From assembly GCA_905211485.1 (NCBI GenBank), contig CAJMAW010000066.1, forward strand, positions 1 to 16,934: DNA of 16,934 nucleotides, read 5' to 3'. The translations under genes and the position numbers were made by a program. Source of the DNA: an uncultured Lentisphaeria bacterium. GTDB taxonomy: Bacteria > Verrucomicrobiota > Lentisphaeria > Victivallales > UBA1829. Of the stretch, positions 1 to 8,900 are shown in pieces; the stretch's first letter is position 1; every line of letters starts with the position of its first letter. The notes beneath the pieces are model-generated. The model saw nothing but the letters and a program-made list of their open reading frames with translations, was not told where the DNA came from and did no database searches.

Positions 1-6
1 CCTCGT

Positions 7-29
7 GAAAAATGCTCAACGCATTTTTC
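7..29. promoter_or_regulatory. Perfect 9-bp inverted repeat upstream of the GH95-like gene
   Basis: Arms GAAAAATGC (7-15) and GCATTTTTC (21-29) are perfect reverse complements around the 5-nt centre TCAAC. A second small hairpin, CCGTA (29-33) with TACGG (43-47), abuts it. The site lies about 60 nt upstream of the preferred start codon. It could be an operator for a repressor of the downstream gene or the AT-rich terminator of a gene left of the window. The sequence alone does not decide. Confidence 0.4.
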
Positions 30-68
30 CGTAATTTTTATATACGGCAATATGTTACAAAACACAAA

Positions 69-77
69 AGGACAGGA
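69..77 (+). promoter_or_regulatory. Ribosome binding site deciding the GH95-like start
   Basis: Two AGGA cores (69-72 and 74-77) lie 9 nt or more before ATG 87. The in-frame ATG at 12 sits inside the inverted repeat and has no visible Shine-Dalgarno sequence, so 87 is preferred. Confidence 0.6.
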
Positions 78-86
78 ATCCACTCC

Positions 87-2570
87 ATGAAATCTAACAA
101 AAAGACTCCTTCCGCAAAACGGCTCTTTGATTTCTCAGCAGAAACAGAAACACTCGTCCGCTCCTGCGATTACAAACGTTCCCCCGCGCCGCACAACTGG
201 CAGGACGGCACTTTCCTCGGCGACGGCGATACCGGAATCATGGCCTTCGCCCCCTCCCATCTGGAATGGATTGTCAATAAAACCGATCTCTATGACGGGA
301 CAGTCAACGCCGCCGATTTCATGCCGCATGCGGAAGTCATGGAACGTGTTGAACAGATGAAAGAAAAGCATCTCATGTTTCTTGAAGACCGCGAAACCGG
401 ACACATCCATTATCTGACCCAGACCGTTTCCGCAGCCGTACTCCGCATCAAATTCTGGACCGGATCCGGCTGGACCCCCCCCGCCGTTCCATTGACGGAA
501 CAGACTCTCTCCCTTTATGACGCTCTCCTGAATACTTCCATGGACGCGGCATTTCTCCACCCCGCCATTCTTTCCTTTGTCTCCCGCACGGCTTCGGTAC
601 TCTGCTTCAGAATCCGTGAGCCGGAAGAAGAGACTCATACGCGTGTCCTTGAACTTCTCCGCCCCTGGAACGAACACATGGACAAAGTGCCGGAATGGGA
701 AATGCAAGATTCAGAAAACATCCTCGCATTCTCCCAGAGCCTCCCGAATGGACAGGGGCATTACGCCGTGGCTCTTCTCTTCGCCGGAAATTCCCCGGAA
801 GCGGATGAGCCCGGGAACAAGAAAAACAAAGAAAACAGAAATCCTGCTGTGCAGATCTCCCACGGCCGCCTTTACGGCAGAATGAAAGAACAGTCCGGGG
901 AAGACGCCTTTTACTTCCTTGCCGTCCGTACGGACCGGGAAGAACCGAGCAGAAGAAACGGGAGGAAAGCTCTCTCCGACGCCGTCGAAGCCGTCCGGAA
1001 CGCGGCGGAACGCGGATTTGACGCCCTGCACAGTGAACATGTCCGCTGGTGGCATGATTTCTGGAAACGGTCTCATGTCGATTTTTCCTCGGAAAAAGAC
1101 ATCACGCGTCAATGGTACTTCAGTCTCTATGCGCTGGCATCGTCCTACGGGGCAACGCCCATGCCCGGACTGAACGGACTCACTTACGGCCCGATGGACC
1201 AGATCGACGCCGGTGTCGGCTCCTCCGGATACACTCACGATCAGAACGTCCAGATCCCCATGATGCCTTTCTTTCCCCTCAATCACTGCGAATTCATCCG
1301 GCCCTTCGCTCAAACGTATCTGGAAATGGAAGAACGCCTGAAACAACAAACAAGAGAACGCTTCGGATCCGATGGAATCTATCTGCCGAACAACATGACT
1401 CCCTCCGGGGCCGAAATCCCGGTCGGGGCCTATCGCTACACGCTTTGCGGGAGCGCGTATTCCGGACTCATTCTCTCCCTCGCCTGGCGCTATTCCCGTG
1501 ACAGAAAACTCCTTGAATCCGCCATCTATCCGCTCCTCCGCGAATTTGTCAGCTTCTATCTCGGACTCCTGAAAAAAAGCCCGCAGGACGGACTCTACCA
1601 CCTGGACTGGTCCATTCCACCGGAAATCTTCACGCTCACAAGGGACGACACAGCAACACTCGCCATGCTCCGCACCTGTCTCGAAACCCTTCTCGAAACC
1701 TCAGAGATCCTCCACAGAGATCAGGATCTCCGTCCGCTGTGGCTCGATCTTCGCGATCATTACCCTCCCCTCTCCTTCCGCTCCGACAACGGCGCATGGT
1801 GGGGCGGACCTGATATCCCTCCCGACCATTACTGTTACGGAGCTCACCTGCTCTATCCCTTCTTCCCCTCCGAAGCCGACCTCTCCAAAGAACGCGCGGA
1901 ACGGACGCTCGAATACATCCGGAATTCAGGAATTGAAATATCCACCCTCTCTCCGGAAACACATCCCATGCACGAATGGAGCGCTTTCCTCACAGGAGTC
2001 ACGCAACTGAGACTCGGACCGCCGGAACAGGGATGGAATGCCATGCGCCGTTTCCTGACTCTCTTCGGAAAGCCAAACCGCCTCTTCTCTCACAATCCGG
2101 TTCTCATCTCCGACTCCGGAAGCGCGGAACGCTCCTGCCTCGGAAAAGCCCCCCTCAAATTCCGTTCCTGGGACGGAACCTTCTTTCAAAGCAGACGCGG
2201 AAGCAATGACACCACACCAAATCCGGAAGCCTCCAAACTCTCCCCTCCCGTCCTGGAAGGCGGTTCCGCATTCCTTTTCCTCTCCACCGAGACCCTTCTC
2301 CAGAGCTGGGGCGGGGAAATCCGTCTCTTCCCCGCCGTGCCGGATCACTTCACGGGGTACTTCGCCCGTTTCCGTGCTCAGGGCGGATTCCTCGTCTCCG
2401 CCGCCATGGAAGACGGAAAAGTGACGGCTTTCAGAGTAGAGGCCCCCGCGGACGGGGAAATGCAGGACTCTCCCATGAATCTCGTCAATGTCCCCGGAAA
2501 TTTCTCCATGCCGCTGCGCCTGCGTCCCGGTGAAGTCTGCGAGTGGTACAGGGAAGACGCAAAAAACTGA
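87..2570 (+). CDS. GH95-like glycoside hydrolase (alpha-L-fucosidase/galactosidase superfamily), no signal peptide
   Basis: The protein is 827 aa from ATG 87. The architecture is that of GH95-type enzymes. The N-terminal beta-sandwich carries GDGDTGIMAF from about residue 45, matching the GNGxxGAMVFG signature. A helical linker near residue 318 (HVRWWHDFW) leads into an (alpha/alpha)6-barrel-like region, and the C-terminal beta domain near residue 738 has LLQSWGGEIRLFPAVPDHF followed by an RAQGGF segment. GH95 enzymes hydrolyse alpha-L-fucosides or alpha-L-galactosides. Here the motif corresponding to the family's NxNxQ has the form HDQNVQ (D385, N387, Q389), so one Asn position appears to be Asp and substrate specificity is uncertain. 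No signal peptide is seen, which suggests cytoplasmic action on imported oligosaccharides. Relationship to DUF5703-type proteins is an alternative. The fold call is fairly secure, the substrate is not. Confidence 0.72.
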   Translation: MKSNKKTPSAKRLFDFSAETETLVRSCDYKRSPAPHNWQDGTFLGDGDTGIMAFAPSHLEWIVNKTDLYDGTVNAADFMPHAEVMERVEQMKEKHLMFLEDRETGHIHYLTQTVSAAVLRIKFWTGSGWTPPAVPLTEQTLSLYDALLNTSMDAAFLHPAILSFVSRTASVLCFRIREPEEETHTRVLELLRPWNEHMDKVPEWEMQDSENILAFSQSLPNGQGHYAVALLFAGNSPEADEPGNKKNKENRNPAVQISHGRLYGRMKEQSGEDAFYFLAVRTDREEPSRRNGRKALSDAVEAVRNAAERGFDALHSEHVRWWHDFWKRSHVDFSSEKDITRQWYFSLYALASSYGATPMPGLNGLTYGPMDQIDAGVGSSGYTHDQNVQIPMMPFFPLNHCEFIRPFAQTYLEMEERLKQQTRERFGSDGIYLPNNMTPSGAEIPVGAYRYTLCGSAYSGLILSLAWRYSRDRKLLESAIYPLLREFVSFYLGLLKKSPQDGLYHLDWSIPPEIFTLTRDDTATLAMLRTCLETLLETSEILHRDQDLRPLWLDLRDHYPPLSFRSDNGAWWGGPDIPPDHYCYGAHLLYPFFPSEADLSKERAERTLEYIRNSGIEISTLSPETHPMHEWSAFLTGVTQLRLGPPEQGWNAMRRFLTLFGKPNRLFSHNPVLISDSGSAERSCLGKAPLKFRSWDGTFFQSRRGSNDTTPNPEASKLSPPVLEGGSAFLFLSTETLLQSWGGEIRLFPAVPDHFTGYFARFRAQGGFLVSAAMEDGKVTAFRVEAPADGEMQDSPMNLVNVPGNFSMPLRLRPGEVCEWYREDAKN

Positions 2571-2607
2571 TACAAACAAAGTCTGAAAAGAAAGTCAGAG
2601 AAGGTGT

Positions 2608-2638
2608 GGGAGAAAGATGTCCACGACTTCTTTCTCCC
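2608..2638 (+). terminator. Possible 3' hairpin of the GH95-like gene
   Basis: GGGAGAAAGA (2608-2617) and TCTTTCTCCC (2629-2638) form a perfect 10-bp stem with an 11-nt loop, 37 nt after the stop codon. No T-run follows on the + strand, so it is not a classical intrinsic terminator. It may instead stabilise the mRNA 3' end. Confidence 0.35.
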
Positions 2639-2672
2639 CTCTCCCGATTACGGATGAAAAAGAGAGAAACAT

Positions 2673-2724
2673 AAAAAAACGCAAGCTGCGCACCCATCAT
2701 CTCCGGAAAGCAACGCAGCTTGCG
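2673..2724 (-). terminator. Intrinsic terminator of hisG
   Basis: CGCAAGCTGCG (2680-2690) and CGCAGCTTGCG (2714-2724) form a perfect 11-bp stem with a 23-nt loop. On the minus strand it is followed by seven T (complement of 2673-2679). It lies about 120 nt beyond the hisG stop and separates it from the convergent GH95-like gene. Confidence 0.8.
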
Positions 2725-2846
2725 CATCAGCAGAAAAAAAGACGAAAAAAAGCAAGAAAAAGAAGAACCCGGAAGTCCTCCGACGCTCTGTTCAGTCCAG
2801 GGAGACTTTCCCTGTGTCAGACCCGAAACGGAAAGGGAATATCACA

Positions 2847-3719
2847 TCAGTCGACAATCTTGTTCAGAGGATATTCCACAATCCCCGTCGCCCCGATTTC
2901 CTTCAGCACAGGAATAAGATCCCGGACCACGTGTTCGGAAACGATGGTGTTCAATGCGAAGGATTGCCCGTCCGCCAGACTGGAAACAGTCGGATGCTCG
3001 ATCGCAGGAAGTTTCTGCAGAACCGCATCCAGATGTTCCTTCTTCACATTCAGCATGATGCCGACTTTCCCCTCCGCATTGAAAACCGCCTTCAGAAGCA
3101 GAGCGAGATTTTCAATTTTGCGTTTTTTAAACGGATCCTTCATCGCTTCCTTATTGGCGATGAAACGGGTCGTGCTGATACAGAGAGTGTCGATGACTTT
3201 CAGTTTGTTCGCCCGGAGCGAGGAGCCGGTCTCCGTGATCTCGACAATGGCGTCCGCCAGACGCGGAGGCTTGACTTCGGTCGCACCCCAGGAAAATTCC
3301 ACATTCGCCTTGACTCCGTGAGATTCAAGATAACGTCTGGTCATCCCCACCGCTTCCGTGGCAATGCGTTTCCCTTCAAGATCCTTTGCGCAGGTGATGT
3401 CGGAATTCTCCGGCACCGCCAGAACCCAGCGGAGCGGATTGCGCCCGACTTTCCCGTAAACAAGTTCCGCCACTTCCACCACATCGGAACCGTTTTCGCG
3501 AATCCAGTCGTAACCGGTCAGGCCGCAGTCCAGAATTCCCTCTTCAACGTAACGGGACATTTCCTGCGCGCGGATCAGCATGCAGTCGATTTCGGGATCG
3601 TCAATGGTCGGATAATAGGAGCGGGAACTGATTTCCACTTTGTATCCGGCCTTCGCAAAAACCGCGACCGTTGCATCTTCCAGACTGCCTTTCGGGAAGC
3701 CGAGCATCAATTTCGCCAT
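2847..3719 (-). CDS. hisG: ATP phosphoribosyltransferase, long form
   Basis: HisG catalyses the first step of histidine synthesis, joining ATP and PRPP to give phosphoribosyl-ATP; it is cytoplasmic. At 290 aa it has the length of the long, hexameric type that carries its own C-terminal regulatory domain (from about residue 208), so it should not need HisZ and may be inhibited by histidine. Visible signatures are the N-terminal FPKGSL (residues 8-13), the LxGYDW segment, and the PRPP-binding loop at D156 to L168 (DAIVEITETGSSL). The start at 3719 is supported by GGAGA about 9 nt upstream. No other his gene is in the window, so it is apparently transcribed alone. It ends in a strong terminator at 2673-2724. 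Confidence 0.96.
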   Translation of the reverse strand: MAKLMLGFPKGSLEDATVAVFAKAGYKVEISSRSYYPTIDDPEIDCMLIRAQEMSRYVEEGILDCGLTGYDWIRENGSDVVEVAELVYGKVGRNPLRWVLAVPENSDITCAKDLEGKRIATEAVGMTRRYLESHGVKANVEFSWGATEVKPPRLADAIVEITETGSSLRANKLKVIDTLCISTTRFIANKEAMKDPFKKRKIENLALLLKAVFNAEGKVGIMLNVKKEHLDAVLQKLPAIEHPTVSSLADGQSFALNTIVSEHVVRDLIPVLKEIGATGIVEYPLNKIVD

Positions 3720-3853
3720 ATCTCAAATTCTCCACAGTAAAATGAGTTTTCCATGATTTTTTGTTTCCGTCTTTTTTTCCGCCGGAAGGGGAAAGAAAAG
3801 GCGTTCCCTGGGACAGAAAGAATGTATTTCTTCTGATTCTCAGGGAAAGAAGT

Positions 3854-3881
3854 AATATAGTCCTCTCTCTCCGAAATTCAA
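3854..3881 (-). promoter_or_regulatory. Candidate hisG promoter with overlapping AAACGTTT palindrome
   Basis: Reading leftward, TTGAAT (complement of 3876-3881), a 16-nt spacer and TATATT (complement of 3854-3859) resemble a sigma70 promoter with a 4/6 -35 and a 5/6 -10. The 8-bp palindrome AAACGTTT at 3880-3887 touches the -35 and could be a repressor site. Confidence 0.4.
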
Positions 3882-4022
3882 ACGTTTCAGAAAAAAGAAG
3901 CTCAGGCCCTTTCCCCGGCGCTACAACACCTGAAGATGCCGGAACTCAAAAAGAAAATCATCAAACGGATGAATCAATCCGGGAACCAATCAAGCTGTCT
4001 GACAGAGAAAAAATCAGTAAAA

Positions 4023-4058
4023 TCCGGAATTTCCCCGGGGAGGGGAGAGCGTTTCGGA
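4023..4058 (-). terminator. Weak terminator candidate after the exported helical protein
   Basis: TCCG (4023-4026) pairs with CGGA (4055-4058), extended by AA/TT with a bulged G. An internal TCCCC can pair with GGGGA. On the minus strand it is followed by a broken T-rich stretch (TTTTACTGATTTTTT). The stem is imperfect, so the call is tentative. Confidence 0.3.
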
Positions 4059-4067
4059 CTTTTTTTT

Positions 4068-5714
4068 TCAGAATCGGGTGATGGTCCGGGAACGGTAGAG
4101 GGCATAGACGTCCCGGATCCGATTCAATTCGTCTTCGGACTTCAGATTGCGGATCAGCATGCGGAAGTTCTTTTCCACCAGATCGTTCGGGAGTCTGGTC
4201 AGGACATTCATTCCGGAATTCCGCACCCGGGCGATATACTTTTTCGATACACGCGGGTCAAGGGCGTCAAAGAGGCAGAGGGAAAGAGCCGCCATGATGT
4301 TCACACGGGTCTCCGGCGCATTGGCCAGAGCGATTTCATAAGGCTCCAGACGGAGTCGGTCCTCCTTGGAAAGACGCGCCTCTTTCGCTGCATCGCTTTC
4401 CTCCAGTTTCATGAATTTTTCTGTATTCGGCACATCGCCGGAACGGATTGCAAAGAGTTTGATGTGTTCCACGGCATCCGCCTGAATCATGGGGCGGGTC
4501 GTGTCCTTCCGCGTCAGTTCGGCGGTCAGGACCGTGCAGAGCGCGTATTCGCGGAAATTCCACGGAGACGATGCAATCTTCCGGTAAATCGGGAGAAAAT
4601 CCTTCCCCCATCCCGCAGTCTTTGCAAAGCGGGAGATTTCCTCAAGGTTTTTCCGGTGACGGAGCAGTTCGGCATAAAGGGCCTTCTTCCCGTTCTGGAA
4701 GGCCCCCGCAGATACTACGGAGGAAATCGCCTCCTCGTACAGCGGGTTCCCGGTCTTCAGCATGGCAAGGAGTTCCTGTTCCGCCTCGGGAGCATTCATC
4801 CCGTAAAGAACCGCAGCCTGGGCGACTGGGGAAACGTCCTTCGCAATCGCCTTTTCCGCAGACTGCTTCAGCAGTGGTACAATCTCCTGCCCCATCCCGC
4901 GCAGGACATCCACCGCATAGCGGGAAGTGAAAAGGACCCGGTCCTCCACATTGAGAGCATCGGCGAGAAGTGGGAGTCTTTCATATCCCCCTTCCAGATC
5001 GAGAAATTCCCGGATCCATTCCAATAGCGCGATGTTCGCCCTGCCGAAATAATGGAAATTCCGGTCCGCTCCCAGATACAGCGTGTAATCCGCGGCTTCC
5101 GTTTCGCTCGGACTCCAGGGAATCCCGTAACAGAAATAGAAAGAGGAATTCCGGTCCTTCCCTTCCGTCCGGTCGGCGGCAAGAGCCGCCTGAAGATCAA
5201 ACGATGCAGCAGCACGGGGAACCAGCACCAGATCAATATGGTCGAAATGACGTTCCCTGGCACTGTCCGATTTGAGGACCATCGCCTCCTCCGCCGCCTT
5301 CAGACGTTCCGACACAAATGGACGCGTATAGACCACCCGGAGCACTTCTGTTTCCGCAGGGGCTTTCCCGGGAAATACAATCTTTTCGGCATTGAAGTGT
5401 ATCCGGTTCCAGTCCTGAAGCTCTGCGCTGAGCCGGGCAAGCGTTTCCTGAATGGCGCTCTGCTGCCGTCCCGGAAGCGCTCCCGCGGCGGCAGGAGAAG
5501 GCACGGCAGCATTTCCGGAAACCGTTTTCCCTTCCGTTTCCCCTCCGGACGCTTTCCCGGATGAAGAGGGAGAAGTCTCCCCCGTTCCCGCCGCCCCGTC
5601 CGCAGAACTGAGCCGCAACGGGAAAAGCAGAGCAAGGGTCAACAGACAGAATACCGGACAGAAACAACGGCTCCTCCACAAGAGCCCAATCAAATGCAAC
5701 GCTTTCTTCCTCAT
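4068..5714 (-). CDS. Exported helix-rich protein of unknown function
   Basis: The protein is 548 aa from ATG 5714. The start is chosen because GGAGG lies 9 nt upstream (5724-5728) and the protein then begins with a signal peptide: Lys/Arg-rich residues 2-16, a hydrophobic core of about 18-31, and likely cleavage near SSADG (36-40). Residues 40-85 are a Gly/Ser/Pro/Ala-rich, low-complexity linker. The rest is predominantly helical, with repeated Ala/Leu-rich helices from about residue 230 to the end that resemble HEAT-like alpha-solenoid repeats. There are no catalytic motifs, TM segments beyond the signal, or Cys pairs I can identify. The gene lies downstream of dnaE on the same strand, 196 nt away, and is probably separately expressed. 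I do not recognise the family; a periplasmic scaffold or binding role is only a guess from the fold type. Confidence 0.8.
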   Translation of the reverse strand: MRKKALHLIGLLWRSRCFCPVFCLLTLALLFPLRLSSADGAAGTGETSPSSSGKASGGETEGKTVSGNAAVPSPAAAGALPGRQQSAIQETLARLSAELQDWNRIHFNAEKIVFPGKAPAETEVLRVVYTRPFVSERLKAAEEAMVLKSDSARERHFDHIDLVLVPRAAASFDLQAALAADRTEGKDRNSSFYFCYGIPWSPSETEAADYTLYLGADRNFHYFGRANIALLEWIREFLDLEGGYERLPLLADALNVEDRVLFTSRYAVDVLRGMGQEIVPLLKQSAEKAIAKDVSPVAQAAVLYGMNAPEAEQELLAMLKTGNPLYEEAISSVVSAGAFQNGKKALYAELLRHRKNLEEISRFAKTAGWGKDFLPIYRKIASSPWNFREYALCTVLTAELTRKDTTRPMIQADAVEHIKLFAIRSGDVPNTEKFMKLEESDAAKEARLSKEDRLRLEPYEIALANAPETRVNIMAALSLCLFDALDPRVSKKYIARVRNSGMNVLTRLPNDLVEKNFRMLIRNLKSEDELNRIRDVYALYRSRTITRF

Positions 5715-5723
5715 CGCTTTTTT

Positions 5724-5728
5724 CCTCC
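5724..5728 (-). promoter_or_regulatory. Ribosome binding site fixing the 5714 start
   Basis: On the minus strand GGAGG precedes ATG 5714 by 9 nt. The upstream in-frame ATGs at 5744 and 5855 have no properly spaced Shine-Dalgarno sequence and would bury the signal peptide behind up to 47 extra residues. Confidence 0.75.
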
Positions 5729-5833
5729 GCAATGGACAATCCATCCTCAACAGATCACCCTGTTTTCTTTCATCACAACATTTCCTGTCATCGGCAGCTT
5801 GACCTGTCACGGTCCGGAAGGGGAAGGACGATC

Positions 5834-5852
5834 CGCATCCAATCACGCATCC
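5834..5852. repeat. Two direct copies of CGCATCC at 12-bp spacing
   Basis: CGCATCC occurs at 5834-5840 and 5846-5852 in the 196-nt gap between dnaE and the exported protein gene. The spacing is about one helical turn, as in some regulator sites. No clear promoter was found in this gap, so function is unknown. Confidence 0.3.
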
Positions 5853-5910
5853 CAACCCGCATATTCAGTCCAGTCCGCGCCGCCGGACAGATGCGATCTT
5901 TTTTATTTTC

Positions 5911-8900
5911 TCATTCCGCCTTCTGATAACGAGGGCGGGTCTGCGGGACAAAATCGTCGGCCTTGAGTTTGTAATGACCTTCCCCGACCAGATGCTGAAT
6001 CGAATCGATCAGTCCCGAAGTGACGCTGACGGAAAATTCTCTGGCCGTTTCCACAAACGCCACCATGCCGTTTTCCATCGTCAGGCAGAGAATCACGGGC
6101 ACGGGGCCGGGATTCCGCTTCAGAAGAGTCTGAAGTGCTCCGAAGACGGAAACGTCGAACTCCTTCTGATAAATATGAATATGAAGTTCCTTCGTATACT
6201 TTCCCGTCACCTGGTCCAGGGGGACGACGTTTTCCACCATGAGGGCGCAGGGGGCATTTTCATCGTTCTTCTTCGTCAGAGCCTCGATGAACACCAGTCC
6301 GTCTTCCACAAGCAGCTCGCGGCATTTCTCATACGTCCTGTTGTAGACAATGCATTCGATGCTTCCGCTCAGGTCCTCCAGACGCAGAATGGCAAAGGGT
6401 TTGCCTTCCTGCTTCGTGATTTTGCGCGTGACGGATTTGATCATGCCGCCCAGCTTGACTCCGATATCCGTCGGCATCTGTGTGATCTGAGCAATGGAGC
6501 TCGTCGAAAACGTGGAAATCAGGTTCGAGTATTTCGACAGAGGATGCCCGGAAACATAAAATCCCAGCAGCGTTTTCTCGTCATTGAGGATTTCCGACTC
6601 ATCGAATTCGGGGATGTCCGGCGGCGGCACATCCCCGAAGCCTTCCGCTTCAAAGTCGGAAAGCATGTCAAACAAGTTCCCCTGCCCGCTCGCCTTGTCC
6701 CTCTTGCGCATGTTCGCGGACTGAATGGACGAATCAATGATCGCCATGAGCTGGGAGCGTTTGAGCCCCAGGGAATCGAGCGCGCCGCAGCGGATCAGGG
6801 CCTCGATGCTTTTGGAGGTCAGCCCCTCCGTGCGTTCAATAAGGTCGGAAAGGCTTTTGAACGGCCCCTCTTCCCGCGCCTCGATGATGCTGGCGGAGAC
6901 CCCCTGCCCGAAGCCCTTGATCGCGCCGAGACCGAAGCGGATCGCATCCCGGTCCACGGTGAAGTTGACGTCGCTCCTGTTCACGTCAGGCGGCAGAATC
7001 CGGATGCCGGACGTCCGACACTCATTGATCAGGAACGCCAGTTTTTCCGCATTGGAAAGTTCGCTTGTGAGCACGGCAGCCATGAATTCGGGGCGGTAAT
7101 TCGCCTTCAGATACGCGGTCCGGTAAGACATCGTGGCATAAGCGGCGCTGTGAGACTTGTTGAATCCGTAATCGGCGAACTTTTTGATGTTCTCCCAGAT
7201 TTTTTCAGCCTGGGCGGCGGGAATCTGATTGGTTTTGAAGCAGCCTTCGATGAATTTGTCGTGCTGTGCCTCCATGTCCTTGATTTTCTTTTTCCCGATG
7301 GCCCTGCGGAGGATGTCCGCCTGTCCTAGGGAGAAGCCGGCCAGGACCTGCACCACCTGCATGATCTGTTCCTGATAGAGCATGATCCCGTAGGTTTCCG
7401 AAAGATACTGCTCCATGAGGGGATGGTCGTATTCCAGAGGAATGGTGCCTTTCTTGCGTCCGACAAAAAGGTCGATGAACTGCATGGGCCCGGGGCGGTA
7501 GATCGCCACAAGAGCGATGATGTGCTTGATGTTTTCCACTCCGAACTTCCGGCAGAGATTCTGCATTCCACCGGATTCCAGCTGAAAGACGGCCACAGTG
7601 TCTCCGCTGTTCAGGAGATCGTAAGTGGGTTTGTCATCCAGGGGAATCTGCTCCATATCGAGCGTGATGCCGCGGTTTTTCCTGACATTGTCGCAGGCAT
7701 CCTGAATAACGGTCAGTGTACGGAGCCCGAGAAAATCCATTTTCAGGAGTCCGATGCTTTCGCAGAGCGGAGCCACATACTGGGTGATGATCTCGTCATG
7801 AGCGCCTCTCCCGAGCGGAACCAGATTGGCCAGAGGCTGATTGCAGATAATCACGCCGCAGGCATGGATTCCCATCTGGCGGTTCAGCTGTTCAATCGGG
7901 GCGCTGTAGGCGAAAATGTCGCGAACCCACGGCTCGCGGTCCAGAAGCTGACGGAGATCCGGAGATTCCTTGACGGCTTTGGCAAGCGTCATTTTCGGGT
8001 CGTCCGGAACGGTTTTGGTGATCATGGCCCCCTCCGCCGGAGTCCGGCTGAGGGCCCGGGCAACATCTTTCAAAACCGCCTTCGCCTTCAGAGTCCCGTA
8101 GGTCCCTATCTGGGAGACGCTGTCAAAACCGTATTTTTCGATGACATAATCAATCACTTCTCCACGTCTGCGTTCGCAGAAATCGACGTCGAAATCGGGC
8201 GGGGAAATCCGGTCCGGATTCAGGAAGCGCTCGAAAAGCAGTCCGTAGCGGATGGGGTCGATATTCGTAATCCCCGTCAGATAAGCCACAAGACTCCCGG
8301 GCCCGGATCCGCGGCCCGGCCCCACGGGAATCCCTTTGCTTCTGGCCGTATGGATAAAGTCCCACACCACAAGAAAATAACTGTTGTATTTCATCCGGTT
8401 GATGACGCCGAGCTCATAGTTCATGCGCTGGAGAAGGACTTCGGCTTCCTCCGCATGTTCGGCGGGAGGATGATCCGGATCATAGCCGAAGCGTCTGCGG
8501 AAACCGTCGAGACAGATTTTTCTCAGATAGGCGCCGGCTTTTTTCAGAATCATGCGCCGTTCGACCTGAGCCTCACGCTCCTGGGGCGAAGGCGGGGGGG
8601 TATCCATTTTCTTCTCACTCAACGCCGTGAATTCGGCATCGATTTCCTTTTCGGAATCGGCATGCAGAGAGGAAAGGTCCAGAGTCTCAATGAAATCCTG
8701 CGGGGGAGTGTATTCCGGATAATGGTTCTCATATCCGATCGTGACATTGCAGCGTTCGGCGATGGCAAGTGTATTGGAAAGGGCCTCCGGCACTTCACTG
8801 CCGAAGATTTCAGCCATTTCGTCGCCTGATTTGAAATAGAATTCCTCCTGATCCATTTTCATTCTGCGCGGATCGTCCATGGTGGTGCGGGTCTGGATGC

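Larger units (their letters stand above)
3720..4067. other. Intergenic region between hisG and the exported helical protein
   Basis: This 348-nt region has no convincing gene. It holds a candidate hisG promoter (3854-3881) and a leader of about 130 nt. In the leader TCCCTG/CAGGGA and CAGAA/TTCTG can pair (about 3806-3846). An imperfect hairpin lies beside the stop of the upstream gene (4023-4058). Open frames through it are low-complexity and lack a ribosome binding site. Confidence 0.5.

Noticed and set aside
3720..3850. Histidine attenuator leader for hisG
   Set aside because: No leader peptide with a run of His codons and no terminator/antiterminator pair with a T-run was found in the leader.
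2814..5027. + strand open frames antisense to hisG and to the exported helical protein
   Set aside because: No ribosome binding site or recognisable motif; both overlap convincing minus-strand genes almost entirely.
5974..8829. Two 450-codon-class + strand open frames antisense to dnaE
   Set aside because: dnaE is unmistakable on the other strand and these products resemble no family.
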